In this document: positions 25,427 through 34,462 of the stretch, in pieces
Layout: the number at the start of each line of letters is the position of its first letter
Position numbering within the stretch: position 1 is the stretch's first letter
Made by a program: the position numbers and the translations under genes
Notes under the pieces: generated by a model
The model's database searches: none
What the model saw: the letters and a program-made list of their open reading frames with translations, nothing else
Told to the model about the DNA's origin: nothing
Assembly: GCF_006385875.1 (NCBI RefSeq)
Contig: NZ_VFSU01000019.1
Span: forward strand, 62,001-126,000
Length of the DNA: 64,000 nucleotides
Reading direction: 5' to 3'
From: Sandaracinobacter neustonicus
GTDB taxonomy: Bacteria; Pseudomonadota; Alphaproteobacteria; Sphingomonadales; Sphingomonadaceae

Positions 25427-26407
25427 ATGAAAGCCTTGCTCGCCCGTTTCAATATCGACCCTTACATCCTGCTGTTGCTGGGAACCGTGGCGCTCGCCTC
25501 CCTGCTGCCCGCGCGCGGCATCTGGGCAGATATCGTCGGCATCGCCTCCAAGATCGGCATCGTTTTGCTGTTCTTCCTGCACGGCGCGCGCCTTTCGCGC
25601 GAAGCCGTGGTGGCGGGCGCGCAGCACTGGCGGCTGCACCTCTGCGTCGCCGCGATGACCTATGGGCTGTTCCCCGTGCTAGGTGTGCTGTCGCAGTTCA
25701 TTCCCGGTGTCGATCCCACGCTGGGGCGTGGGCTTTTGTTCCTCACCCTGCTGCCCTCCACCGTGCAATCCTCCATCGCCTTCACGGCAATCGCCCATGG
25801 CAATGTCGCAGCCGCCGTGTGCAGCGCCTCATTCTCGAACCTCGCCGGGATCGGCATCACCCCGCTGCTCACCGCCACGCTGATGCACAGCAGCGCGGAT
25901 GGCGGCTTCTCGTCGGATGCGGTTCTCACCATCGTCGTGCAGCTGCTGCTGCCCTTCCTCGCGGGGCATCTGCTGCGCCCGTGGATCGGCGACTGGGTGG
26001 CCGCCCGCAAGGCGATGCTCACCTATGTGGATCGCGGCTCGATCCTGCTGGTGGTCTATTCGGCCTTCGGTGCGGCGGTGGTCGCCGGGCTGTGGGATCA
26101 GGTCACGCTGAAGGATTTCCTCATCGTGCTGGCCGTCGCCGCTGCGATGCTCGCCATCGTGCTGTGGGCCAGCCAGGCGCTCGGCCGCTGGATGGGCTTT
26201 GCCCGCGAAGACATCATCGTGCTGCAATTCTGCGGCTCGAAGAAAAGCCTCGCCTCGGGCGTTCCCATGGCGGGCGTGCTGTTCCCCGCCGCACAGGTGG
26301 GGGCCATCATCCTGCCCCTGATGCTGTTCCACCAGTTGCAGCTGATGGTCTGCGCCGTGCTCGCCCGCCGCTATGGCCGTCAGGCCGAGCTGGAGGCCGC
26401 AGCATGA
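25427..26407 (+). CDS. bile acid:sodium symporter-family (SBF-like, YfeH-type) transporter
   Basis: A 326-residue inner-membrane transporter with nine or ten hydrophobic helices. The helix-break motif region is LLPSTVQSSIAFTAIAHGNVAAAVCSASFSNLAGIGITPLL and the second is FCGSKKSLASGVPMAGVLF, both typical of the SBF-like family (YfeH). These proteins move organic anions with sodium or protons. Its position between a VOC protein and a TauD-type oxygenase suggests uptake or export of a pathway carboxylate, which is inference. Confidence 0.87.
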   Translation: MKALLARFNIDPYILLLLGTVALASLLPARGIWADIVGIASKIGIVLLFFLHGARLSREAVVAGAQHWRLHLCVAAMTYGLFPVLGVLSQFIPGVDPTLGRGLLFLTLLPSTVQSSIAFTAIAHGNVAAAVCSASFSNLAGIGITPLLTATLMHSSADGGFSSDAVLTIVVQLLLPFLAGHLLRPWIGDWVAARKAMLTYVDRGSILLVVYSAFGAAVVAGLWDQVTLKDFLIVLAVAAAMLAIVLWASQALGRWMGFAREDIIVLQFCGSKKSLASGVPMAGVLFPAAQVGAIILPLMLFHQLQLMVCAVLARRYGRQAELEAAA

Positions 26408-26503
26408 GGATTCGCCTGCCACAAAATGAAACGGCATCGCCGAACAAGACGGTTCGCGCGCGCCGCTGCATCACAAACCGAACCTGAACGGAAGAAACCG
26501 CCC

Positions 26504-27601
26504 ATGCCCGCCACCGCCCCCGCCGCCCCGCTCGAAGCCCTGCCCCCCGTCACAACCGAAGCCGCATGGCGCGGGGATCAGCTGACGAAATCGGCCGAGT
26601 GGGTCTATCTGTTGTCAGACGCGCAGGTGGCCGAGCTGGAAGCACTGGGCCAGCGCTTCCTCACCGAAAACCCCGATCTGCGCAGCGTGCAGGCCAGCGA
26701 CTATCCGCTGGTCGCCTGCGCCGATGCGGTGGCGGAGTGGGGCAAGGATGTCGATTACGGCCGGGGCTTCGTGCTGGTGCGCGGCCTGCGCACGCACTTC
26801 TACTCAGACGCGCTTTCGGCTGCGATTTACTACATCCTTGGCCTGCACATGGGCGATCCCATCCGCCAGAACGAAATGGGCGACCTGATCGACCATATCT
26901 ACGCCACCTCGGATAAGATGATGGACGATCCCACCGCTTACTCCTCCCGCGTGCGGGACAAGCTGGTTTACCACTCAGACAGCAGCGACATCGTCGCGCT
27001 GATGTGCCTGCGCCCGGCCAAGGAAGGCGGTGCCTCCTGCCTCGTCTCTGGCGCGGAAATCTACAACGAGATCCTGCGCCGCCGCCCCGATCTCGCCCCG
27101 TTGCTGCTGGAACCCTTCCACTGGGACTGGCGGCGGCAGGATCACAACGCCCCGGCAGACACCTACACCTCACCCATCGTCAGCCTCGTGGATGGCGTGT
27201 TCAGCATGTATGCGGGTTCGCTCTACATCCTCACCGCGCAGGAATATCCGGGCGTGCCGCAACTTACGCCGCAACAGATCGAGGTGCTCGAACTGTTCGA
27301 CACCATCACCTACGAACCGGGCATGGCCATCGAGATGGATTTCCGCCCCGGCGACATCCAGTGGCTTTCGAACTATGCGGCCCTGCACGCCCGCACCACC
27401 TTCTATGATTTCCCCGAACCGCAACGCCGCCGCCATCTGCTGCGCCTGTGGCTCAGCCGCGACGCGGGCCGCCCCGTGGTCGAAAATTTCGGCAAGAACG
27501 GCGTCGTCCAGCACCGCGCCGCCCCGCGCGACGGTGCCGCCGAGCATCCGGAGGCGCATTTCGACGTCTATTCCGTCTCGGTGCCGCGCCTGATTTCCTG
27601 A
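26504..27601 (+). CDS. TauD/TfdA-family Fe(II)/2-oxoglutarate-dependent dioxygenase
   Basis: A 365-residue dioxygenase with the 2-His-1-carboxylate iron site H157-x-D159 (LVYHSDSSDI) and distal H295 (SNYAALHART), followed by the 2-oxoglutarate-binding arginine region RRRHLLRLWL. It hydroxylates an unactivated carbon, often leading to N- or O-dealkylation. The start MPATAPAAP was chosen over an upstream extension that is low-complexity. The 3' end overlaps the convergent DUF4105 gene by 34 bases. A second TauD-type gene lies at 38083-38895. Confidence 0.87.
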   Translation: MPATAPAAPLEALPPVTTEAAWRGDQLTKSAEWVYLLSDAQVAELEALGQRFLTENPDLRSVQASDYPLVACADAVAEWGKDVDYGRGFVLVRGLRTHFYSDALSAAIYYILGLHMGDPIRQNEMGDLIDHIYATSDKMMDDPTAYSSRVRDKLVYHSDSSDIVALMCLRPAKEGGASCLVSGAEIYNEILRRRPDLAPLLLEPFHWDWRRQDHNAPADTYTSPIVSLVDGVFSMYAGSLYILTAQEYPGVPQLTPQQIEVLELFDTITYEPGMAIEMDFRPGDIQWLSNYAALHARTTFYDFPEPQRRRHLLRLWLSRDAGRPVVENFGKNGVVQHRAAPRDGAAEHPEAHFDVYSVSVPRLIS

Positions 27602-28590
27602 GCCGCCGGATCGGGCACGCCTTCCCTGATCCGCGCTGAAAAGCCCGGATCGGGGGGTGGCCCAGCCGCACGCGGGCCAATCCGCCCCAGCGCCACCAGT
27701 TCCTCCAGCGGCACGTCGCGGCTCACAAACTCATGCTCGCGCAGGAAGGCCGGCAAGCGCCCCGGCAGCAGGATGCGCCAGTCCATCCGAATGCGCGGGT
27801 CCATCCGCCGCGCCATACCGAAGATCATCGTCGTGCAATTGGCGGTGATGGTGTTGTACCAGCGCGGCGTGGCGCTCACATCATTGGCCAGCTCCACATA
27901 TTGCCCCAGCAGCCCGCGCACCGTTTCGGGCTGCATGTCCAGCCGGAACAGCCGCACATCCTCCCCGCGCACGGTGCTGCGCACCTTCACCACATCGCGC
28001 TCGTCGGCGGCGATGACGGCCAGTTCATAGCTTTTGAAAAATCCGGTGGTCGAGGAATAGCTTTCGCCCATTTCCTTGCGGATCTCGATGGAGAAGGCCA
28101 GCGGCACGCTGTCAGCGAAATCGAAGCTGACGATGGCATGCGCCACATTTTCCCCGGCCCAATAGGAAAGGAACAGGTCCGCACCGCGCAGCTGGTTGAG
28201 GTTATAGCGTCGCGTTTCCCAGCGCTGGTCGAAATCACTGGCGCTGCGCCAGTCGAAATTGCGGACATTCTCCACCGTCAGCACATCACCGTCGATTGCC
28301 GCGCGCGCCACATGCGCCACCTCGGGCTGCCAGTCCCGATCATTGGAGGGCAGGATCGTCCCCCACCAGCCCAGCAGCACCGCCCACAGCGGCACGATCA
28401 GCGCCCCGGCCAACAGCGCCCGCCGCCGCCACAGCAACACAATCGCCAGCAGCATCGCCGCCACGAACAGCCCCGCCACCGCCCCGCGCCCGGCCGCGCC
28501 CAGCGGCAGCCGATACCAGACCGCCCCGCCGCCCCACACAGCGGCGGGCAACAGCAACAGCGTCAGCAAAACGTTCAGGATCAACCGCAT
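27568..28590 (-). CDS. DUF4105 (Lnb N-terminal periplasmic-domain) membrane protein
   Basis: A 340-residue inner-membrane protein. Three N-terminal hydrophobic helices (LNVLLTLLLLPAAVWGGGAVW, AVAGLFVAAMLLAIVLLW, LLAGALIVPLWAVLLGWWG) precede a periplasmic DUF4105 domain with conserved NLNQLRGADLFLSYWAGENVAHAIVSFDF and the catalytic-looking NCTTMIFGMAR motif. The domain resembles the N-terminal part of intramolecular lipoprotein transacylase Lnb, but activity here is unproven. It follows the isochorismatase-type gene by 39 bases and converges on the TauD gene with a 34-base overlap. Confidence 0.82.
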   Translation of the reverse strand: MRLILNVLLTLLLLPAAVWGGGAVWYRLPLGAAGRGAVAGLFVAAMLLAIVLLWRRRALLAGALIVPLWAVLLGWWGTILPSNDRDWQPEVAHVARAAIDGDVLTVENVRNFDWRSASDFDQRWETRRYNLNQLRGADLFLSYWAGENVAHAIVSFDFADSVPLAFSIEIRKEMGESYSSTTGFFKSYELAVIAADERDVVKVRSTVRGEDVRLFRLDMQPETVRGLLGQYVELANDVSATPRWYNTITANCTTMIFGMARRMDPRIRMDWRILLPGRLPAFLREHEFVSRDVPLEELVALGRIGPRAAGPPPDPGFSARIREGVPDPAAQEIRRGTETE

Positions 28591-28629
28591 CGCGGGGCAG
28601 ACCCTGCCCCAGCCCCCGCCCAAGCGCAA

Positions 28630-29304
28630 TCAGCCGATGCCTGCGAACATCGCCGTCAGTTCGGCCACATCTTTCACATCGGCGAAATTCAGCCGCAGGT
28701 TCAGCAGCGCCGCATTATGCTCCGCGTCCGTCACCGTGGCGCAGGCATCGCTCGCCACGATCACCCGCCAGCCCGCCATGTTCGCGTCGCGCGCCGTCGA
28801 TTCCACGCACACGTTGGTCAGCGTCCCCGCCAGCACCAGCATCTCCACCCCCAGCCGCTCCAGCGCCAGCGGCAAAGCCCGCGCCGGGCACATCAGCGCG
28901 CCATAACGATATTTGTCGAGCACGAGATCGTCCGCGCCCACCTCCATCGCCGGGTGCAGATCATGCGCCGCTGTCCCGGCGCGCAACGCTTCCACCGCGC
29001 GCGCCACATGGCTGTCGCTCAGATCATATTGCCACGTCGGCATCGCCAGCGGCGGCTCATCGCTCACCGTCTGCCGCGTCCAGATCACCGGGCAGTCCGC
29101 ATTGCGAGCCGCCCGCGCCAGTTCGTTCACCGGCCCGATGATGTCGCGCGCATGGGCGTTGCCGAACACCTCGCCCTCGCCAAGGAACGCCAGTTGCATG
29201 TCGATCACCACCAGTGCGGTGCGCCCCGGCAGCAGCTGGTCGAACGCGTTCAGCCCGCGCCCGCGCTGAACGGCCCAGTCCGGCAGATCGATATGATGCG
29301 TCAC
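28630..29304 (-). CDS. isochorismatase-family cysteine hydrolase
   Basis: A 224-residue amidohydrolase of the isochorismatase superfamily. The catalytic triad is D35 (VVIDMQ), K131 (LDKYRY) and nucleophile C166 (TLTNVCVESTARD), the last motif closely matching RutB (peroxyureidoacrylate amidohydrolase) and other amidases. It likely hydrolyses a carbamoyl or amide group. It is translationally coupled to an SDR gene upstream (ATGA, 29301-29304). A paralogous hydrolase is at 32359-33000. Which amide each cleaves is unknown. Confidence 0.88.
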   Translation of the reverse strand: MTHHIDLPDWAVQRGRGLNAFDQLLPGRTALVVIDMQLAFLGEGEVFGNAHARDIIGPVNELARAARNADCPVIWTRQTVSDEPPLAMPTWQYDLSDSHVARAVEALRAGTAAHDLHPAMEVGADDLVLDKYRYGALMCPARALPLALERLGVEMLVLAGTLTNVCVESTARDANMAGWRVIVASDACATVTDAEHNAALLNLRLNFADVKDVAELTAMFAGIG

Positions 29305-30134
29305 GCCGCCTCGAACGCGGTGGAGAGAGACAGCGCCCGCCAGCGCTTCATTTCCAGCCCGATGAAGGCGAACTGATCCTCGGCATAATGCAGCGCATCC
29401 TCGCCCAGCAGCAGGTGCAGCGGCGGCTCCGGCGAATCCAGCGCCGCCAGAATCGCAGCCGCGCCGCGCACCGGGTCGCCCTTTTCCTTGCCGGCATTGC
29501 CCGTCAGCACCTGCTCGGCGACATGGGCGCTGCCGTCATAATCGGCGATCTTGCGCGCTGCCACGGCCAGCCCGCCAGCCGCGAAGCCGGTGCGGAAGCC
29601 GCCCGGGGCCACATTGGTCACGCCGATCCCCAGCGGGCGCACTTCCTGCGCCAGCGTCTGGCCGATGCACTCCAGCGCATATTTGCTCGCGCCGTAAATG
29701 CCGGTGCCCGCCCATGGCGCCAGCCCGGAAACGGAGGTGATGTTCACCACATGCCCGGCGCGCCGCGCGCGCATCCCCGGCAGCACCGCCTGAATCACCC
29801 GGATCGCGGCGAACACATTGATTTCGAACAGCGCCTGCACCTCGCTCAGGCTCACTTCCTCGATTGCGCCCACCATGCCGAACCCGGCGTTGTTCACGGC
29901 GAAATCGATCCCTCCCAGCCAGTTTTCCGCTTCTGCCACGGCGGCAGTCACGGCGTCGGCATCGCGCAGGTCCACCGCCAGCCCCTTGGCCAGCCCCGGC
30001 TTCAGCGCCTCGAAGGCGGCGATGTCCGCCGTCTTGCGCGTGGTGCCCACCACCTTGTCTCCGCGATCCAGCGCGGCTTGCGCCAGCGCCCGGCCCAGCC
30101 CGCTTCCGATCCCCGTGATGAACCAGCCCGCCAT
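29301..30134 (-). CDS. short-chain dehydrogenase/reductase (SDR)
   Basis: A 277-residue classical SDR. The cofactor motif is TGIGSGLG (7-14), with NNAG at 81-84, a catalytic serine at 134 or 136, and YGASK giving Y147/K151. It begins an operon with the isochorismatase-type hydrolase and DUF4105 protein. The 164-base spacer to the divergent ribokinase-like gene holds the promoters of both. Substrate is unknown; an alcohol/ketone step in the neighbouring catabolic pathway is possible. Confidence 0.85.
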   Translation of the reverse strand: MAGWFITGIGSGLGRALAQAALDRGDKVVGTTRKTADIAAFEALKPGLAKGLAVDLRDADAVTAAVAEAENWLGGIDFAVNNAGFGMVGAIEEVSLSEVQALFEINVFAAIRVIQAVLPGMRARRAGHVVNITSVSGLAPWAGTGIYGASKYALECIGQTLAQEVRPLGIGVTNVAPGGFRTGFAAGGLAVAARKIADYDGSAHVAEQVLTGNAGKEKGDPVRGAAAILAALDSPEPPLHLLLGEDALHYAEDQFAFIGLEMKRWRALSLSTAFEAA

Positions 30135-30298
30135 GAAAATCCCTCGCTCAAAATTGAAGCCCCGCTATGGCCCCGCCCTTGCCGATGATTCTTGATGCCC
30201 GCCACCGATAGTCTTGGCCGCCCACGCACCGCCGCCGAACCGGCTTGATCGCCCGCCCCCGCCATGGTTCTGAGGCCCCCAAACGAGGGAGTGCCGCC

Positions 30299-31171
30299 AT
30301 GACCGTCCATGTCGTCGGATCGATCAATATCGACATCATCGCCCGCGTGGCGGCGCTGCCCAAGCCCGGCGAAACCGTGCTGGCGCTGGAGTCCACGCGG
30401 CTGGCAGGGGGCAAGGGGGCCAATCAGGCGGTGGCCGCCGCGCGCATGGGCGCGGCGTGCCGCATGGTGGGCGCAGTCGGCGCAGACGAGGGCGGCGGAT
30501 GGATTCGCGAGATCATCGCCAGCTACGGCGTGGAAATTAGCGGCATTGCGCAAGTGCAAGCCGCCACCGGAGCCGCGCATATCGCCGTGGATTCGGCAGG
30601 CGAAAACCAGATCATCGTCCTGCCCGGCGCCAACGCCCATGTGGTGGCTGAACCGGTGGATGGCGGCATCCTGCTCGCGCAGCTGGAGGTGCCGGTGCAG
30701 ATGCTGACCACCCTGTTCGCCGCCTCCCCCTCGGCGCGCCGAATCCTGAACGCCGCCCCGCCAACCCCGGCCGCGCTCGCGCTGCTGCCGCATGTCGACA
30801 TCCTCATCGTCAACGAACATGAACTGGCCGCCCTCGCCCCCGGCCCGTCCGCGCCGGATCAGTTGCGCAGCCTGCTCACCCGCCCGGATCAGTTCGGCAT
30901 CGTCACGCTGGGGGCAAAGGGCCTGCTCGCCGTCTGGCCGGATCGCGAGCTGTTCGTCCCCGCATGGCCGGTGAACGCGCAGGACACGATTGGCGCAGGC
31001 GACTGTTTCTGCGGCTCGCTCGCTGCCCTGCTGGATGCCGGCACCCCGGTTGAACAGGCGCTGCCGCTGGCCGCCGCCGCCGCCGCGCTGTGCACGCTGA
31101 AGCCCGGTGCCGCCCCCGCCATGCCTACGCGCGCAGAGGTGGATGCGTTCATTGCAAGCGCCCCAAGATAA
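30299..31171 (+). CDS. PfkB-family sugar kinase (ribokinase-like)
   Basis: A 290-residue kinase of the ribokinase family. The N-terminal motif GSINIDIIARV, the signature GGKGANQAVAAARMG (37-51), and the C-terminal active-site block DTIGAGDCFCGSLAALL (catalytic D235) match ribokinases. It phosphorylates a sugar at the 5'-hydroxyl. The start MTVHVVGS has GAGGGAG about nine bases upstream. As first gene before a RutA-like oxygenase, it could rescue ribose from a nucleoside whose base is degraded by the downstream enzymes, but no nucleoside hydrolase was found nearby. Confidence 0.88.
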   Translation: MTVHVVGSINIDIIARVAALPKPGETVLALESTRLAGGKGANQAVAAARMGAACRMVGAVGADEGGGWIREIIASYGVEISGIAQVQAATGAAHIAVDSAGENQIIVLPGANAHVVAEPVDGGILLAQLEVPVQMLTTLFAASPSARRILNAAPPTPAALALLPHVDILIVNEHELAALAPGPSAPDQLRSLLTRPDQFGIVTLGAKGLLAVWPDRELFVPAWPVNAQDTIGAGDCFCGSLAALLDAGTPVEQALPLAAAAAALCTLKPGAAPAMPTRAEVDAFIASAPR

Positions 31172-31235
31172 TATGCGCTAACAATCAAGAACGCCGCCGC
31201 GCCTCGCATCAGGCTGCCCGCTTCAAGGAGAGATT

Positions 31236-32357
31236 ATGACCCAGCTTGAGCGCACCGCCTTCGATCTTCCGTCAGACCTCGGCGGCAAGGATCTGGGCAT
31301 CTTCCTCCCCATCGCCAACGGCGGCTGGATTCTCTCCCGCAACAAGCCGGAGATCGACGGTTCCTACGCCTATTGCCGCGCCTCTGCACTGGCGGCCGAA
31401 GCGGCGGGCTTCGATTTCATCATGGCGATGGCGAAATTCCGAGGCTACGGCGGCGAAACCAAGCATTGGAACAGCAGCATCGACAGCGTCGTCGCCATGG
31501 CGGGCCTGTCCGAAGCCACGTCGCGCGTGAAGGTGTGGGCTACCATCCACACCCTGCTGCAGAACCCGGCGGTCGCCGCCAAGGCCATTGCCACGCTGGA
31601 TCAGATTTCCAAGGGCCGGGCGGGCCTCAACGTCGTCAGCGGCTCCTACAAGGGCGAATTTTCGCAAATGGGGGCGTGGCCGGAAAATGTGAATCACGAT
31701 CAGCGCTATGATCTGGCGGATGAATGGGTCCGCGCGGTGAAGGCGCTCTGGTCTGAGGATTCCGTCACCATGAACGGCACCTATGTCACCATGGAGGATT
31801 GCGAATCCTGGCCCAAGCCGGAAAAGCGCCCCTTCCTCGTCTGCGCGGGAAGCTCGGAAAAGGGCATGCGGATGACGGCGGAGCAGATGGACGCCATCTT
31901 CCTGTCGGGCGGCACGGCGGCGGAATTGTCCAAGGCCAGCGGCCGCGCCAAGGCGATCTCGGCGGAATATGGCCGCAACATCCGCACCTATTCCATGCTC
32001 ACCATCGTGTTCGGTGAAACCGACGAGGAGGCGCAGGCCACCGCGAAACATTTCGCAGACGGGCTGGACGAAGAGGCGCTGAAGGGCATGATGCGCGCCT
32101 ATGGCTTCCTCGATGCGGAAATCGGCAAGGAAAATGATTTCGTGAAGAAAAGCCGTTCGTCCTTCATGTCCGCGCATATCGTCGGCTCGCCCGACAGCGT
32201 CGCGCGGCAGGTGGGCGACCTGCTGGAAGGCTCCAACACGGATGGGCTGATGCTGATCTTCCCGGATTATCCGCGCGATATCCCGATCTTCGGCCAGCAT
32301 GTGCTGCCGAAACTGCGCCAGCGTTTCCCCACCACGCCCGCCAGCGCGGCGGCCTGA
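31236..32357 (+). CDS. RutA-like flavin-dependent monooxygenase (LLM class)
   Basis: A 373-residue bacterial luciferase-like monooxygenase that resembles RutA along its length: GIFLPIANGGWILS, FDFIMAMAKFRGYGGETKHW, TLDQISKGRAGLNVVSGSYKGEFSQMG, RYDLADEWVRAVKALW, and FLVCAGSSEKGMRMTA. RutA uses FMN and O2 to open the uracil ring at an amide bond. The class needs a separate flavin reductase (RutF in E. coli), which is not encoded nearby. Two bases separate it from a RutB-like amidohydrolase. Specificity for uracil is not assured, since rutC, rutD and rutG are also absent. Confidence 0.87.
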   Translation: MTQLERTAFDLPSDLGGKDLGIFLPIANGGWILSRNKPEIDGSYAYCRASALAAEAAGFDFIMAMAKFRGYGGETKHWNSSIDSVVAMAGLSEATSRVKVWATIHTLLQNPAVAAKAIATLDQISKGRAGLNVVSGSYKGEFSQMGAWPENVNHDQRYDLADEWVRAVKALWSEDSVTMNGTYVTMEDCESWPKPEKRPFLVCAGSSEKGMRMTAEQMDAIFLSGGTAAELSKASGRAKAISAEYGRNIRTYSMLTIVFGETDEEAQATAKHFADGLDEEALKGMMRAYGFLDAEIGKENDFVKKSRSSFMSAHIVGSPDSVARQVGDLLEGSNTDGLMLIFPDYPRDIPIFGQHVLPKLRQRFPTTPASAAA

Positions 32358-32358
32358 A

Positions 32359-33000
32359 ATGGCCTCCCTCCCCCACCTCAAATCCCCCGATTTCCCGGAC
32401 ATGATCGCCGCCAGCCACACGGCGCTGGTGGTGATCGACATCCAGACGGATTTCGCTGCCCCCGAAGGGCTGCTGGGCCGGGTGGGAGTGGACCTGTCCG
32501 AAGCGCATGCCGCCATCGACCAATGCGAGAAACTGGTGGCCGCCGCCCGCAAGGCGGGGGCCACGGTGGCGCTGCTGCGCGTCGTCACCACGCCGGAAAC
32601 GGACTCGCGCGCGCTGCGCACCCTCTACGCCCGGCGCGGCCGCCCCGGCGAACAGGCGATCTGCCGCAGCGATGACGGCGGCGCGGATTATTACCGCATC
32701 TTCCCCGAACCGGGCGACATCGAGATTTCCAAACTGCTCTACAGCGGCTTTCGCGGCACCGATTTTGAAGCGCAGTTGCGCGCGCGCGGCATCGACACGC
32801 TCGTCATCTGCGGGCTGAGCACCGATTGCTGCGTCGATTCCACCTCGCGCGATGCGTTCCACCTCGATTTCGACGTGTTCGTCGTCTCCGATGCCTGCGC
32901 CGCTTACGAGCCGGGCCTGCACGACAGCAGCCTCGACGCCATGGAGAAGAATTGCGTGCTGCTCGTCACCACCGCAGACGTCGAAGCCGCATGGTCATGA
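32359..33000 (+). CDS. isochorismatase-family hydrolase (RutB-like role)
   Basis: A 213-residue cysteine hydrolase with triad D27 (VVIDIQTDF), K125 (EISKLLYSGF) and C158 (LSTDCCVDSTSRD). It begins one base after the RutA-like stop, mirroring the rutA-rutB order of pyrimidine-degrading operons, where RutB hydrolyses the ring-opened peracid/amide. The YSGF motif after the catalytic lysine also occurs in RutB. The ATGA overlap with the following M20 gene shows coupling. It is only distantly similar to the other isochorismatase-type protein at 28630-29304. Confidence 0.87.
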   Translation: MASLPHLKSPDFPDMIAASHTALVVIDIQTDFAAPEGLLGRVGVDLSEAHAAIDQCEKLVAAARKAGATVALLRVVTTPETDSRALRTLYARRGRPGEQAICRSDDGGADYYRIFPEPGDIEISKLLYSGFRGTDFEAQLRARGIDTLVICGLSTDCCVDSTSRDAFHLDFDVFVVSDACAAYEPGLHDSSLDAMEKNCVLLVTTADVEAAWS

Positions 33001-34364
33001 GCGAATTCGCTAACCCGGCCCACGCCCCCCACGCCATTTCAGAGGCGGACCGGAACGCCATCGCTGCGGCCATCGACACAGACGAGCTGGTGAACCTCGC
33101 CCTCACGCTGGGCAACATCCCCAGCCGCTCGCAGCAAGAGGCGCAGGCGGCAGATTATGTGTTCAACTGGATGCAGGCCGAAGGCTTCAGCCCGCGCAAG
33201 GTCGGCGCAACACCGGAACGCCCCAATGTGATCGGCGAATATGGCGGTGGGGCAAAAGGCGCAAACCTGCTGTTCACTGCCCATCTCGATACCGAAAGCC
33301 CCTCCGGCCTGCCGCACCAGAACGCCTTCCGCTACAAGCCGGAAACGCTGGCAGACCCGGAATGGACGCAATGCTGGCTGGAGGATGGCGCGCTGCGCGG
33401 CTACCCCATCAGCAATGATCGCGGGCCGATGTCCTGCTTCCTGATCGCCGCCAAGGCCCTGAAAAAGGCCGGAATCGGCTTGGCCGGCAAATGCTGGCTG
33501 ACGGCCTGCCCCGGCGAAATCGGCCCCGAACCGATTGAGGAATTTTCCGGTATCGGCTGGAACGGCAAGGATATCGGCGCGCATTATCTGTTCCACCATG
33601 GCGGCGTCGCGCCCGATTACGCCATCGCCGCCGAAGGCACGGATTTCGGCCTGAACTCCGTGGGTTGCGGCTATGCGCTGTTCCGCGTGCGCCTTTATGG
33701 CAAGGGCGTCTTCACCCCCATCCTCAATGCCCCCGCCGATCCCCACCAACATCCCAACCCCATCTATCGCCTTGGCCCGGTAATCGCCGCGCTGCACGCA
33801 TGGGGCCAGTCATTCGAACGGAGCAGCATCCTCGAAACCCCCGGCGGCACCGCTGTCCCCAAGGTGCAGATCGCCAGCGTGCGCGGCGGCATCCCCTTCG
33901 ATTTCGGCGCGGGCACCGAAGTCTGCGCGCTTTACGTCGATGTCACGCTGAACCCGCGCCAGACGGCGGCGGAAGCCTATCATGGCATTATGGAGGCGAT
34001 GCGCAGCGTCGATGTGGAGGGCTTCGATGTGGAAGCCGTCGTCGTCCGCCACGGCTTTGAGGCTGATGCTGCAAAGGTCGCCCCGCTCAACGGCGCGGTG
34101 GACGCCGCCACACGCCTCGTGCGCGGTGCCCCACTGGAGGTGTCGCACCCCGTCTACAGCAGCATGTGGCGCGACCATAATGTATTCAACATGCACCGGG
34201 TTCCGGCCGTCACCACCGGCATGCCGCGCTGGCGGCCCACGCCTGCCGCCATGCGGGACAGCGCGCTGATCTATGCGCTCACCATGCTGGCCGTCTGCGG
34301 ACGCGGCCCCGCGCCGGGCGGCCCGACCAGCAGCAGCGTCTATGGAACGGAAACGCCTTTCTGA
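32997..34364 (+). CDS. M20-family metallohydrolase (ArgE/DapE/carbamoylase type)
   Basis: A 455-residue zinc-dependent amidohydrolase of peptidase family M20. The first metal motif is LLFTAHLDTESPSG (H96, D98). The bridging Asp is D141 in SNDRGPMSC, and the catalytic Glu region is CPGEIG (E174). M20 enzymes cleave N-acyl or N-carbamoyl amino acids and dipeptides. The start ATG at 32997 overlaps the previous stop (ATGA); another ATG two codons earlier is possible. It follows the RutA/RutB-like pair, so an N-carbamoyl or N-formyl intermediate is a reasonable but unproven substrate. Confidence 0.85.
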   Translation: MSEFANPAHAPHAISEADRNAIAAAIDTDELVNLALTLGNIPSRSQQEAQAADYVFNWMQAEGFSPRKVGATPERPNVIGEYGGGAKGANLLFTAHLDTESPSGLPHQNAFRYKPETLADPEWTQCWLEDGALRGYPISNDRGPMSCFLIAAKALKKAGIGLAGKCWLTACPGEIGPEPIEEFSGIGWNGKDIGAHYLFHHGGVAPDYAIAAEGTDFGLNSVGCGYALFRVRLYGKGVFTPILNAPADPHQHPNPIYRLGPVIAALHAWGQSFERSSILETPGGTAVPKVQIASVRGGIPFDFGAGTEVCALYVDVTLNPRQTAAEAYHGIMEAMRSVDVEGFDVEAVVVRHGFEADAAKVAPLNGAVDAATRLVRGAPLEVSHPVYSSMWRDHNVFNMHRVPAVTTGMPRWRPTPAAMRDSALIYALTMLAVCGRGPAPGGPTSSSVYGTETPF

Positions 34365-34462
34365 GTTCCCGGGGTTGATCCCTGTTGCGCCGCAGCATAA
34401 CTTAACAACATTGCAAAACTGGTTGCGGGTTTGGTCGGCCCCAGCTTCCAAGGTGATTCTTC

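Noticed and set aside
30299-33000. A complete uracil (Rut) degradation operon
   Set aside because: Only RutA- and RutB-like genes are present; rutC, rutD, rutF and rutG are missing and an M20 hydrolase and AraC-amidase fusion take their place.
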